Positions 1 through 8,900 of a stretch of DNA of 64,000 nucleotides are shown here, in pieces. The notes below the pieces were generated by a model. It was not told where the DNA came from and searched no databases. It was given only the letters and a program-made list of their open reading frames with translations. Every line of letters starts with the position of its first letter. Positions within the stretch are counted from its first letter, which is position 1. The position numbers were made by a program, and so were the translations under genes. Source of the stretch: Nocardia elegans NBRC 108235 (GTDB taxonomy: Bacteria > Actinomycetota > Actinomycetes > Mycobacteriales > Mycobacteriaceae); contig NZ_BDBF01000009.1 in the NCBI RefSeq assembly GCF_001612845.1, positions 124,001-188,000 of the forward strand. Direction: 5' to 3'.

Positions 1-87
1 GCGCAGCAGATAGTCGGTCACCGCCCCAGTGTGATACCTCAACCCCGCTGCAGGTCAAGGGTTTCGGGTGACGACGGCGGGACTCTG

Positions 88-984
88 CTACGACCCGTAC
101 AGCTCGGCGCGCATCTGCTCCGGGCTCCGGCCGTACCGGCGCTGGAAGGCTTCGCGGAACCGGCGTGTGGTGGTGAACCCGGTTCGGTGCGCGACCGTGT
201 CCATGTCCACCGGCAGGGGAGACGACAAGCGCTGCCGCGCACGGTCGAGACGAATCGTGCGCAGCAGCGCCGCCGGGGCCAGACCTGTCGACTCGGTGAG
301 GGCGCTGTGCAGTGTCCGGCGCGAGCAACCGCACATACCGGCGACCGCCTCCAGTGTCAGTCTGCTGTCGCCGCAGTGTATTTCCATGATCTCGCGTGCC
401 CGAGCAGCCAGATGCGCATATTTGCCACCCGCCGCGACACGGGTGTGGTCGTGGTTGAGCACACCGTCGAGCAACACGAGGGCGCTGGAATACGCGACAG
501 CGAAATCCACTGCGGTCCAGTCTCCGTGACCGGCGTGCAGCTCATCGATCTGCCGCACCAGCGAGCGCACCAAGGGACGCCGTCCGTCGAGTGCGAGGGG
601 AGCGTTCCGCGCGCGAGAGAGATCCACCGACGTCTCCGGGACGGTCATGATCAGCGCTCGCAGCGGCTCGTCCTGACGCATCACCAGCGGCGCTCCCCAC
701 TGGAAGAATGCCAATGTGCCGGGAGCGACGACTTCCGCGGAATCACCCTGCGCGAACTTGAATTCCCCGCGCAGCGGTAGCAGCAACCGGTAGCTGTCGT
801 CGCCGTCGCTGCGCACATCTCGTCCGGTGCGGCGGTAGTGCACGGGATCGGAATCGAAGCGCACGATCTGCATCCGGCCGACTCGCTGCGCGGTGGTCGA
901 CCAGGCGAAGTCGTCGACGGTGTCGCCGAACGCCAATCCCACCGACCCTTGCCGGCTCCGCAGGTAGTGGTGCCAGTACTCCAT
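88..984 (-). CDS. AraC-family transcriptional regulator
   Basis: The C-terminal ~100 residues hold two helix-turn-helix segments of the AraC/XylS type (MCGCSRRTLHSAL, then HRTGFTTTRRFREAFQRRYG followed by SPEQMR). The N-terminal ~180 residues resemble the AraC-binding-like domain found in many actinobacterial regulators. The ATG at 984 is chosen because residues further upstream become low-complexity and Arg/Gly-rich. The open frame continues to 1197, and homologues often have ~40 residues before the EYWHHY motif, so the true start may lie between. A 10-bp direct repeat at 1205-1235, just upstream, could be its operator. The target is unknown; the neighbouring membrane-protein gene is one candidate. 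Confidence 0.85.
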   Translation of the reverse strand: MEYWHHYLRSRQGSVGLAFGDTVDDFAWSTTAQRVGRMQIVRFDSDPVHYRRTGRDVRSDGDDSYRLLLPLRGEFKFAQGDSAEVVAPGTLAFFQWGAPLVMRQDEPLRALIMTVPETSVDLSRARNAPLALDGRRPLVRSLVRQIDELHAGHGDWTAVDFAVAYSSALVLLDGVLNHDHTRVAAGGKYAHLAARAREIMEIHCGDSRLTLEAVAGMCGCSRRTLHSALTESTGLAPAALLRTIRLDRARQRLSSPLPVDMDTVAHRTGFTTTRRFREAFQRRYGRSPEQMRAELYGS

Positions 985-1204
985 CCGCTCGGCGAGTGTC
1001 TCAGCGGATGCCGACGATTCCTCCTCCCACTGATACTCCGAATCCAAGAGAAGTTCCCTTTCGCGCGCCCAGCCGAAGAACGGCTTCAAGCTACAGCTCC
1101 GGCCTGAGCGCGGATCTCCCCTCCTGCTTGCGGATCCGCGATCAGTGTGCCCGCCGCGACCACCCCTGGGCGCACGAAAAACGTTAGACGCCAACACTTC
1201 CGAT

Positions 1205-1235
1205 TTCTGGCAAGTTCACGGCGCATTCTGGCAAG
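1205..1235. promoter_or_regulatory. Direct repeat, possible AraC operator
   Basis: TTCTGGCAAG occurs at 1205-1214 and again at 1226-1235, exactly 21 bp apart (two helical turns). This is the usual arrangement of AraC-family half-sites. It lies just upstream of the AraC gene on the minus strand and ~340 bp upstream of the divergent membrane-protein gene. Confidence 0.45.
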
Positions 1236-1573
1236 ACTCGCTGCCGACCAGTGTGCCCGCGGCGCGACTCGAGAGCCGCAGGTTCATTTCCGCCGGGGTC
1301 CGCGGTTGTTGATAAAGGGATTTACAGGACAGACCGGAAAAAACAGACGTATCGCACCAACGCCACTTTCACGTCCGAATCAACGTTTCCCCGATTGAGC
1401 TGGAAACGCATTCCGTCGATACTGCTGGGATTTTTCGTCTTTCCCTCTTCGCGGTTATAGTGCTTGCGTTCCGCCTGGTTCCGATTATGGTGAAGGTCGC
1501 CGATGATGTCGCTCGTCTGTGTTGCCGACACATCGTCGTTTTCCTTCGGCGGGGCGGACGCGAGGTCTTTGTC
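1236..1573. other. Intergenic region between divergent genes
   Basis: No convincing gene. CAGTGTGCCCGC occurs at 1249-1260 and also at 1143-1154, within the upstream part of the AraC open frame. The + strand is open from 1460 but its first ~38 codons look non-conserved and lack a ribosome binding site. Confidence 0.4.
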
Positions 1574-2116
1574 ATGATGTGGTCGAGTGACCGAATTCGT
1601 GGTGGCCTGGCCGGCGTCACGTGCGGGATATTGGCTTTCGCGGCGCACGGTATCGAAAGGGACTCTCCGAATTCTGCTGCGCTGATGCTCGTGTTGCTGG
1701 TCAGTGGCGTAGTCGGTGCGGTAGTGGGTTGCTCGGCCGGCCGCGGCCGGTTGTGGTTGTTCGGGATGCTGGCCCTGGGGCAGTTGCTCGGCCACACGGC
1801 ATTGGCATCGATGGAGCCGCCGCGACCTTCGCATCCCTCCGAGATCAGTGGCTGCGGCGGGGGATGGATCATGCTCGCCGCTCACGCGGCCGCCACGATG
1901 CTGTGTGCCCTGCTCATTGCGGCGGCCGAGCGGTTGTATCGCGCGGTGGCCGGGCTCGTGTCGACTCTGCTGTCGACGTTTTCGCCCCGCCCTGCCCTCG
2001 ACGACCCCCTCTCCGGTGTGCGGTACGCCGCTGATCGGCGGGGCGCGATTCTGCTGCGGGGCGCGATTTCTCGTCGCGGCCCTCCTTTCCCATTGCCGGT
2101 TGTGGTAGCGGCCTGA
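1574..2116 (+). CDS. Hypothetical integral membrane protein
   Basis: About 180 residues from the ATG at 1574, with hydrophobic stretches around GGLAGVTCGILAFAAHG, ALMLVLLVSGVVGAVVG, LWLFGMLALGQLLGHTALA and MLAAHAAATMLCALLIAAAERL, so probably four membrane helices. His residues within two helices (GQLLGHTAL and LAAHAAATM) give it a faint resemblance to small copper-related membrane proteins of actinobacteria, but no metal motif is certain. The C-terminus is Arg/Pro-rich and probably cytoplasmic. It stands alone and divergent from the AraC gene. The start could instead be 1460 or 1577. Confidence 0.55.
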   Translation: MMWSSDRIRGGLAGVTCGILAFAAHGIERDSPNSAALMLVLLVSGVVGAVVGCSAGRGRLWLFGMLALGQLLGHTALASMEPPRPSHPSEISGCGGGWIMLAAHAAATMLCALLIAAAERLYRAVAGLVSTLLSTFSPRPALDDPLSGVRYAADRRGAILLRGAISRRGPPFPLPVVVAA

Positions 2117-2477
2117 CCGGTTATCGGTTCGGCGCGAACGCTCGGCAACCGCGCCTTCTCGTACCGACCGAGATTCATATCGCGGGCAATGGACCGTGGC
2201 CTGCGGCGAATATTCCCACAAGTGGTTATTCGATACTTTACTTCGGTGCGGTCGATCTGATCATCTGTATCGTTGCGATTTTCACGCGGCGCTATCGGAT
2301 GGGAATGTGTACGGCTGTTTTCCTCCGGGATCGTGCGGCCGGCCTTCGGCATTGCCATGTAGCTGTTTCTGCTCGCAGCCGGCCTTTGCTCGCGGGCAGA
2401 AGAGATAGTCCGCCACTGTCGTTTCCCTCACCACTTTTCGACTCGTGGGCATTCGTGCTCACGAAGAAGGACACCTG
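2117..2477. other. Intergenic, presumed promoter region
   Basis: About 360 bp without a supported gene. AAGGA at 2467-2471 is the ribosome binding site of the secreted protein that follows. No hairpin or repeat stood out. Confidence 0.4.
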
Positions 2478-3194
2478 ATGAAGACCATGAAGAAGTTCGC
2501 CGCCACCTCCGCGATCGCGATCGCCGCGCTGACGGTCTCCGCCGGTACCGCATACGCCGACACGCCGGCGCCGTCCGCCCCGGCGGCCGGTAAACCCGAC
2601 GCGACGATCAGCACCGACGTCGCCCCCGGGATTCACTACACCGCCAACGTGGTCGACCAGTCGGTAGTGCTGCGCACCGATGCGGGCCGGCTGACCACTC
2701 GCGGGAACCAGTTCGAAATGCTCGACGGCAACGGCAATCTCGCCTTCGGTATGCCGCTGACCTATCGGCTCGATCACAAGGACTGGCCCATCGCCGCGCA
2801 GATCGATGCCGATGGCCGCACCGCGACGCTCACCCCCAGTCGTAACCCTGCCGACGCCGTCGCCTCGACGCAGCCCGATGCAAAGCCGATCTTCTCCCAG
2901 GACGACTTCAACGGCGCGCTCGGTGTGGCCGCCAACCAGGTCGGCCTGGCCTCCGGACTCGGTGTTCTCCTGGGTACCGCGATCGGTCTCGTCGGCGGCT
3001 GTGTGGCCGGTGCGGTGGTCGGCACCGCGCTGATGCCGCCGCTGTTCTTCGCCGGCGCACCGGGAGGCTGTATCGCTGGAGCCATCTCCGGTGCGGCGCT
3101 CGGTGCCGCGATCGGCACGGTCGCCATCGGCGGCCCCGCCGCGGTGGTCTCCTTGGTCCAGATGTACAACACCCTCACCAACCCTCAGAAGTAA
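2478..3194 (+). CDS. Secreted protein with glycine-rich hydrophobic C-terminus
   Basis: The ATG at 2478 is preceded by AAGGA, and the protein opens with a classic signal peptide (MKTMKKFAATSAIAIAAL ending at AYA-DTP, about residue 27). The mature N-terminal ~110 residues look like a small beta-rich domain (IHYTANVVDQSVVLRTDAGR and following). The C-terminal ~90 residues form two long Gly/Ala-rich hydrophobic segments with paired Cys-containing motifs (GGCVAGAVVGTAL and GGCIAGAISGAAL), resembling a glycine-zipper hairpin. Proteins of this layout are common in Nocardia and Rhodococcus. The function is unknown. A strong hairpin follows, so it is probably monocistronic. Confidence 0.8.
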   Translation: MKTMKKFAATSAIAIAALTVSAGTAYADTPAPSAPAAGKPDATISTDVAPGIHYTANVVDQSVVLRTDAGRLTTRGNQFEMLDGNGNLAFGMPLTYRLDHKDWPIAAQIDADGRTATLTPSRNPADAVASTQPDAKPIFSQDDFNGALGVAANQVGLASGLGVLLGTAIGLVGGCVAGAVVGTALMPPLFFAGAPGGCIAGAISGAALGAAIGTVAIGGPAAVVSLVQMYNTLTNPQK

Positions 3195-3201
3195 CGCTGT
3201 G

Positions 3202-3240
3202 CGGGTGTCGCGTTTCGTCACGGACCGGACGCGACACCCG
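3202..3240 (+). terminator. Intrinsic-type terminator after secreted protein gene
   Basis: Perfect 12-bp inverted repeat CGGGTGTCGCGT (3202-3213) / ACGCGACACCCG (3229-3240) with a 15-nt loop, 8 bp after the stop codon. There is no U-tract, as is common in actinobacteria. Confidence 0.75.
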
Positions 3241-3413
3241 CTCGCGGGGTGAAAATCGCTGCGGTGGCGCGTTTCTCGCGGAGACGGCGACTGCTCGAAG
3301 AGTGTTCGATGACGTCCACGTCCAGCTTTCACGACTGCAAACCCGCCCGCGCCCTCGGCAAAGTAACCGCAGCGCAACCGGGTTGGAACGCCGAGCTCCG
3401 GACTTGTCGGGCG

Positions 3414-3839
3414 TCAGGGCTCGACGAAAGCCCGTTCCAGGAGCGTGTACAGGCGGGCTCGGTCCTCGTCGCCGAGCCTGCTCAGGCCTTCTCGGGTCCG
3501 GTGCATTGTCGCGCGGATCGCGTCGACGGCACGCTCGCCCGCGGAGGTGATGACCAGATTCGTCACGCGACGGTCGGATGCGCTGGCCTCCCGTCGCACG
3601 AGGCCCCGCTTCTCCAGCCGGTCGATGATCCCGGTGACGTTGGACGCGTCGCACGCCAGTATCTCGGCCAGGGTGCGCATCGCGGCGGGACCCCGGCGCA
3701 GCACCGTCAAGGTCTTGCCCTGGCTCGCCGTGAGGTTCTCACTCGCCGCGGCGGCCGTGAAGTCGCTGTAGTAGACGCCCAGCGACACCGAGAGCAGCTC
3801 CATGAGCTGGGCCGTGTCGATGTGCTGAACCTCTGCCAT
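3414..3839 (-). CDS. MarR-family transcriptional regulator
   Basis: Winged-helix repressor of 141 residues. The recognition helix region reads LAEILACDASNVTGIIDRLEKRGLV and the wing contains RREASASDRRVTNLVIT, typical of MarR proteins. The ATG at 3839 has AGGA 8 nt upstream; the ATG at 3848 has none. It is divergent from the Old Yellow Enzyme gene, and the shared intergenic region carries matching inverted half-sites, so it most likely represses both genes and responds to an electrophile or aromatic ligand. Confidence 0.88.
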   Translation of the reverse strand: MAEVQHIDTAQLMELLSVSLGVYYSDFTAAAASENLTASQGKTLTVLRRGPAAMRTLAEILACDASNVTGIIDRLEKRGLVRREASASDRRVTNLVITSAGERAVDAIRATMHRTREGLSRLGDEDRARLYTLLERAFVEP

Positions 3840-3859
3840 GCAATTCATCCTACGTTCCG

Positions 3860-3935
3860 AAACTTGACCATCTCAACTATTGACCCCTACCGTGGAAATT
3901 GCTTGAGGTTATCAACCATCAAAGTTGTCAAGTTT
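3860..3935. promoter_or_regulatory. Divergent promoter region with inverted MarR-like half-sites
   Basis: AAACTTGAC (3860-3868) and its exact reverse complement GTCAAGTTT (3927-3935) bracket the divergent promoters. Between them lie further related elements, CAACTATTGACC and GGTTATCAACC. One half-site falls near each start codon, as expected for a repressor controlling both genes. Confidence 0.6.
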
Positions 3936-3951
3936 CTACGAGGAGCAACCC

Positions 3952-5079
3952 GTGCCCGTCACCGCGTCCGACGTCTCCCGCGCAGCGGAGATGCTGTCCC
4001 GGCCCGTATCCGTGAACAGCCTGACCATCCCCAACCGCATCGTGATGGCGCCGATGACGCGCATGTTCTCCCCGGGCGGCATTCCCGGCGACGACGTGCG
4101 GTCCTACTACGCGCGCCGGGCTGCCGCCGGTGTCGGTCTGATCGTTACCGAGGGGACCTACGTCGGTCACGCGTCGGCCGGTCAGAGCGATCGGGTACCG
4201 CGATTCCACGGTGCCGAGCAGTTGGCGGGCTGGGCGAAGGTCGCCGCGGACGTGCACGCGGTGGGCGGCACGATCGTGCCGCAACTGTGGCACATCGGCA
4301 TGGTCCGCAACCACGGCGAACAGCCCTACCCCGAGGCCCCGGCCATGGGCCCCTCCGGCATCCGCGTCGACGGTACCGAGGGGACCGGCGCGGCGATGAC
4401 GCAGCGTGACCTGGACGACGTCGTCGCCGCCTTCGCCGAGGCTGCCGCGGACGCCGAGCGCATCGGTTTCGACGGGGTCGAACTGCACGGCGCCCACGGC
4501 TACCTCATCGACCAGTTCCTGTGGGCGCGCACGAATCGCCGCACCGATGCCTACGGTGGAGATCCCTTGGCGCGCACCAGGTTCGCGACCGAGATCGTCG
4601 CCGCGGTTCGCGCGGCCGTGTCGCCCGGTTTCCCGGTGATCTTCCGCTTCTCGCAGTGGAAGCAGGAGGCCTACGACGCGCGGCTCGCCGAGACCCCGCA
4701 GGAACTCGACGCGATCCTGGCGCCGCTGGCCGCCGCCGGTGTCGATGCCTTCCACGCCTCCACCCGCCGGTACTGGCTCCCGGAGTTCGAGGGCTCGGAC
4801 CTGAACCTGGCCGGGTGGACCAAGAAGCTCACCGGCAAGCCCACCATCACCGTCGGCTCGGTCGGCCTCGACGGCGACTTCCTCCACGCCTTCACGGGCC
4901 GCGGCGCCGAACTCGGCAGCCTCGACAACCTTCTGGACCGCCTGGAACGCGACGAGTTCGACCTGGTCGCCGTCGGCCGGGCCCTCCTGCAGGACCCGGA
5001 ATGGGCGGCCAAGGTGCTGGGCGGCCGGATCGACGAACTGAAGGCCTACGATGCGGCGGCGCTGAAGACCCTGAGCTAG
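3952..5079 (+). CDS. Old Yellow Enzyme family NADH:flavin oxidoreductase
   Basis: TIM-barrel FMN ene-reductase of ~375 residues. Family signatures include NRIVMAPMTR near the N-terminus, the FMN/substrate motif VELHGAHGYLIDQFLWARTN, RTDAYGGDPLARTRF, and the phosphate-binding end VGRALLQDPEWAAKV. It reduces activated C=C bonds of enones or related electrophiles using NAD(P)H. The GTG at 3952 is preferred because GAGGAG lies 6 nt before it; an in-frame TTG at 3925 would overlap the operator. It is divergent from the MarR gene, which is the likely regulator. Confidence 0.9.
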   Translation: MPVTASDVSRAAEMLSRPVSVNSLTIPNRIVMAPMTRMFSPGGIPGDDVRSYYARRAAAGVGLIVTEGTYVGHASAGQSDRVPRFHGAEQLAGWAKVAADVHAVGGTIVPQLWHIGMVRNHGEQPYPEAPAMGPSGIRVDGTEGTGAAMTQRDLDDVVAAFAEAAADAERIGFDGVELHGAHGYLIDQFLWARTNRRTDAYGGDPLARTRFATEIVAAVRAAVSPGFPVIFRFSQWKQEAYDARLAETPQELDAILAPLAAAGVDAFHASTRRYWLPEFEGSDLNLAGWTKKLTGKPTITVGSVGLDGDFLHAFTGRGAELGSLDNLLDRLERDEFDLVAVGRALLQDPEWAAKVLGGRIDELKAYDAAALKTLS

Positions 5080-5149
5080 GAAGACACTGAACTCTCGGCC
5101 GCGGTGAGCGAAATCGTGGGAGCTGGTCGGATGCTGTGGGTGGCGAGCT

Positions 5150-5941
5150 TCAGCGCGCCAGATCCATGACCGCCGCGCGGCAGGCCTCCCACGCCGGGGA
5201 CGTGACGTCGATGAGTGCGTAGTGGTCGGTGCCGGGGAGCACCAGTAGCCGGGAGTCGTCCCCGGCCTGTCGGGCTGTGGCGACGAAGCGCTGCGACTGG
5301 CCGAGTGGCACGTCCTCATCAGCGGTGCCGTGCACGCACATCGAGGGGACGCCCATCGGAAGCAGTGCGCTGGGACAAGCCAGGGAGCGGGCCGCGGGGT
5401 CGTCTGCCCAGGCGCCCAGGAAGTTTCGGATGGCTCCGGAACCCAGGTCCTCCTTCAGCGCGAGCTCGAGGTCCAAAACTCCTGCCTGGCTGACGAACCC
5501 GGTCAGCGGTACAAGGGGCGAGCCTCCGGGAGAATCGGCGGGCAGCGATCCTCGACCGGCCAGCCAGCCGGCCAGCTGACCTCCCGCCGAATGCCCGATC
5601 GCGACGACTCGTGACAGGTCGAGACTGCCGACTTCCAGGGTCCGGCCGATCGCGGCGAGCCGGTCGACGGCGGCGGCAACGTCGACACAGGTGGTCGGCC
5701 AACCGCCGCCGCCGCGGTCCGGGTCGCCGCCCACTCTCCGATATTCGATGTTCCAGGCGGCGAAGCCGTGCCGGGCCAGATCCTCGGCCGGCTCGGAGGT
5801 CAGGTCGGCACCGTAGGCCGTTCGCCAGAATCCGCCATGGATGACCACGGCAACGGGCCAGCGGCCGGGGCAGTCGGGAAGGCTGAGCATGCCGTGCTGG
5901 CTCGGGTGGGTGCCGTAGCGCACCAACGCACGTGTCGGCAT
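5150..5941 (-). CDS. Alpha/beta hydrolase, kynurenine-formamidase-like
   Basis: 263-residue alpha/beta hydrolase. HGGFW (residues 35-39) is the oxyanion-hole motif typical of arylformamidases (BNA7/AFMID type) and related esterases. The nucleophile elbow is GHSAGG with Ser118. The acid is probably Asp208 in HGTADED and the base His240 in GTDHYAL. It lies 37 bp after the NRPS stop on the same strand, so it is probably co-transcribed. Because the NRPS ends in a tryptophan 2,3-dioxygenase domain, the simplest role is hydrolysis of N-formylkynurenine to kynurenine. It could instead act as an external thioesterase that releases the peptide, since the NRPS has no TE. The fold is certain; the substrate is inferred. 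Confidence 0.8.
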   Translation of the reverse strand: MPTRALVRYGTHPSQHGMLSLPDCPGRWPVAVVIHGGFWRTAYGADLTSEPAEDLARHGFAAWNIEYRRVGGDPDRGGGGWPTTCVDVAAAVDRLAAIGRTLEVGSLDLSRVVAIGHSAGGQLAGWLAGRGSLPADSPGGSPLVPLTGFVSQAGVLDLELALKEDLGSGAIRNFLGAWADDPAARSLACPSALLPMGVPSMCVHGTADEDVPLGQSQRFVATARQAGDDSRLLVLPGTDHYALIDVTSPAWEACRAAVMDLAR

Positions 5942-5978
5942 TCCACACCTCTCAACCTCTCAGTGCGACCAGCGAGTC

Positions 5979-8900
5979 CTATGACGGCCGCGAAGAATCA
6001 CTCAAGCGATCGATCAGGAAGCCGAGCCCGGCAGTACCCCCAGTGCCCCGGCTGTTGCCGATGAAGCGGCGGACGACATCCAGATGGTTCAGTCGCCAGC
6101 GCGTGAGGCCGGCGATGAACACATCGAGCTGCGCGCCCAGATAGCGGCGCTGCCGGCGGTGGGTGCTGTCGTCGTCGCGCCGGTCGGCCACGATCTCCAG
6201 CAGAGCTGCCACGGGAGCATGGCGAACGCCGGCCAGCAAGGTCGCCAACTGGTCCGACTGTGCCGCGCTCACTCCCTGCAATCGAGGCCGGAACTGTTGG
6301 AAGGCGTCCACCGCGAGATGCTGTAGGGCGCTCTCTGTCGTCAGCATCAGTTCGAGCACGGCATTGGCACGCTTCAACCGATCGACTGCGGTGTCGAACT
6401 CCGCCAGACGGGCGGACTGCAGCGCGAGCTCGAGGTCGAGCAGGATCTGCGAAACCCACAGTTCGGAGGTCTGGTGGACGATCAGGAAGTACCTCTCGTC
6501 GCTCCAAGCAAAACGGTCGTCGCCCGCGAACAACGGCTGAACAGCGCCGAGCAGCTCGTCGAGATGAAGGTAGTTCGCGTAACTGAGGCGCTCTTTCCTG
6601 GGCTTGTCCTCGGCCTTCTTCTCGGCCTTCTTCTCGGCATCGACGTGCTGACTCTGCTGCGCGGGAGCGGTATCGGACGGCGTCGACGTGGTCCCAGCTT
6701 GTCGCGCGTACGCGCAGATACCACCGAGGGCTTCGAACCACAGCCGGCTGAGCTCCGTCATCGCCGCGCGATCGAGCTTGGATGGCGCCCATGTCCACTG
6801 GGCGTGCAGGCGCGGGCCGCTGTCGCTGTCGACGGTGACCGCATTGACGGCCGCGGTGTGCGCCAGTGGCATCGCGCGACCGGCATCGCCGTTGTCGGTG
6901 AACAACGAACCCCAATAGCCGAGCCGCCAGACGTCACCCTCTGCCGAAGAGTCGAGCACCGGCACGCCCAGGCGCCCCAGATAGTTGAATCCGATCGGCG
7001 GGTCGGAGCCGCCCAGGTCGACATCGGCGTTCAGATAGCGCAGCAGACCGTAGGTCACTGGGTTCGGGACCGTACGAAGTTGCTCCTCGGCGTCACGGAT
7101 CACCGCCCCCAGCGCTGTCTCGCCGGCCGCTACCTGCGCCCACGACAGTCCACCCACCGCCAGCGACACCGGGTATTTGGTCGTGAACCATCCCACGGTG
7201 CGCGACAGGTCGACATCGGGGGCCAGCTCCTCCTCGCGCCCGTGGCCCTCGACGTCGATGCCGATCGGCGTGCTGCCGCTGCCGGAAAATTCCGTCCACG
7301 CCAAGGCGAACGCGATCAGCAGGACCTCGTGTACCCCGGCATCGAACGCGGCCGGCACCTCACCGAGGATCGTGCGGGTGGTTTCGGCATCCAGCGACAC
7401 CTCCATGTGCTCAGCGGTGGCGAACGTATCCTCGGGCTGCACCGGCGGGATCGCGGCGGGGATCTCCGCCACCTTCCTCCAAACGGCCGCCTGCCCGACG
7501 ATTTCCGGGCGGTGCGCGTACTCGGCCAGCAGCGATGCCCACCGGGCAAACGACGTCCCGGCTGTCGGCAACGTGACCTGCTGCCCCGCACGGTGTTGCG
7601 CCCAGGCGGTGTTGAGGTCGTCCAGCAGAATCCGCCACGAAACCACGTCGACGGCCAGATGGTTCACTACCAGCACCAACTGGCGCGTGGACGCAACCCA
7701 CAGCGCGCTGAGCATCACCCCGGCGGCCGGATTCAACCGAGATTGCGCTTTCGTCAGCTCCTCATCGGACAACTCGTCGACCGGTTGCAGACAAGCGCTC
7801 GCGTCCACTGCCCCCGCCTCGGGCACCTGCAGCGACCATCCACCGGCGCCGTCGTCGTCGACGCGGAGCCGCAGCATGGCATGCCGATCCAGCAAGGCCT
7901 GCACCATCATCACCACGTCGGTCTCGGTGACCTCCGCGGGCGCCTGCAACAACGCCATCAGATTGAACTGCTCGATCGGGCCGTGAACACTGTGCAGCCA
8001 GCGCATGATCGGGGTCGCGACCACGTGCCCGACACCGTCGTCGATCGGGCCGTCGGCACTGCCGGCCACCTCCGCCACCTCGGCCAGGCGGGCAACGGTC
8101 TGCTCGACGAAGATATCGCGCGGCCTGAACACGAGACCGGCGGTGTGGGCCCGCGCCACCACCTGCATCGACGAAATGCTGTCTCCGCCGAGGTCGAAGA
8201 ACGAGTCGTCGATGCCGACGTGGTCGAGTCCGAGTGTGTGGGCGTAGATGGTGGTGAGGATTTCTTCTGTGGGATTGGTGGGGGCACGGTATTTGCCGGT
8301 GGTGTATTCGGGTGCCGGTAGGGCGCGGGTGTCGAGTTTGCCGTTGACGGTCAGCGGTAGTGCGGGAAGTGTCATGATTGCGGCGGGGATCATGTAGGTG
8401 GGGAGTTGCCGGGCGAGTCGGTTGCGTATTTCGGTGGGGTTCGCGGTTCCGGTGATGTAGGCGACGAGGCGTTTGTCTCCGGGGTGGTCTTCGCGGGCGA
8501 TGACGGCTGCTTGTTCGATGCCGTCGAGTTGTGTGAGGGCGGTGCGGATTTCGCCGCATTCGATGCGGTATCCGCGGATTTTGACTTGTTCGTCGGCGCG
8601 GTCCACGTAGTGGAGTTGGCCGTCGTTTCCCCAGCGGACCAGGTCTCCGGTGCGGTACATGCGTGTGCCGGTTCCTCCGAACGGGCAGGGCACGAACCGC
8701 GTTGCGGTCAACGTGGGTCTGCGCCAGTACCCGCAGCTGACTCCGTCACCGGCGACATACAACTCGCCGGGCACACCCACCGGTACCGGCCGTAGCCGTT
8801 CATCCAGCACGAAGAGTGCTGCTGTGGGTACCGGTGAGCCGATCGGTGGTGTTCCGGATTCAGGTGTCAAGGGTGGGGTGAGGGTGACGCACATGGTGGT

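Noticed and set aside
1-87. Gene fragment at the left edge
   Set aside because: Too short and without a recognisable product on either strand.
6000-6700. TDO as a separate gene with its own start
   Set aside because: The frame is continuous with the epimerase domain and I see no in-frame start codon in the linker.
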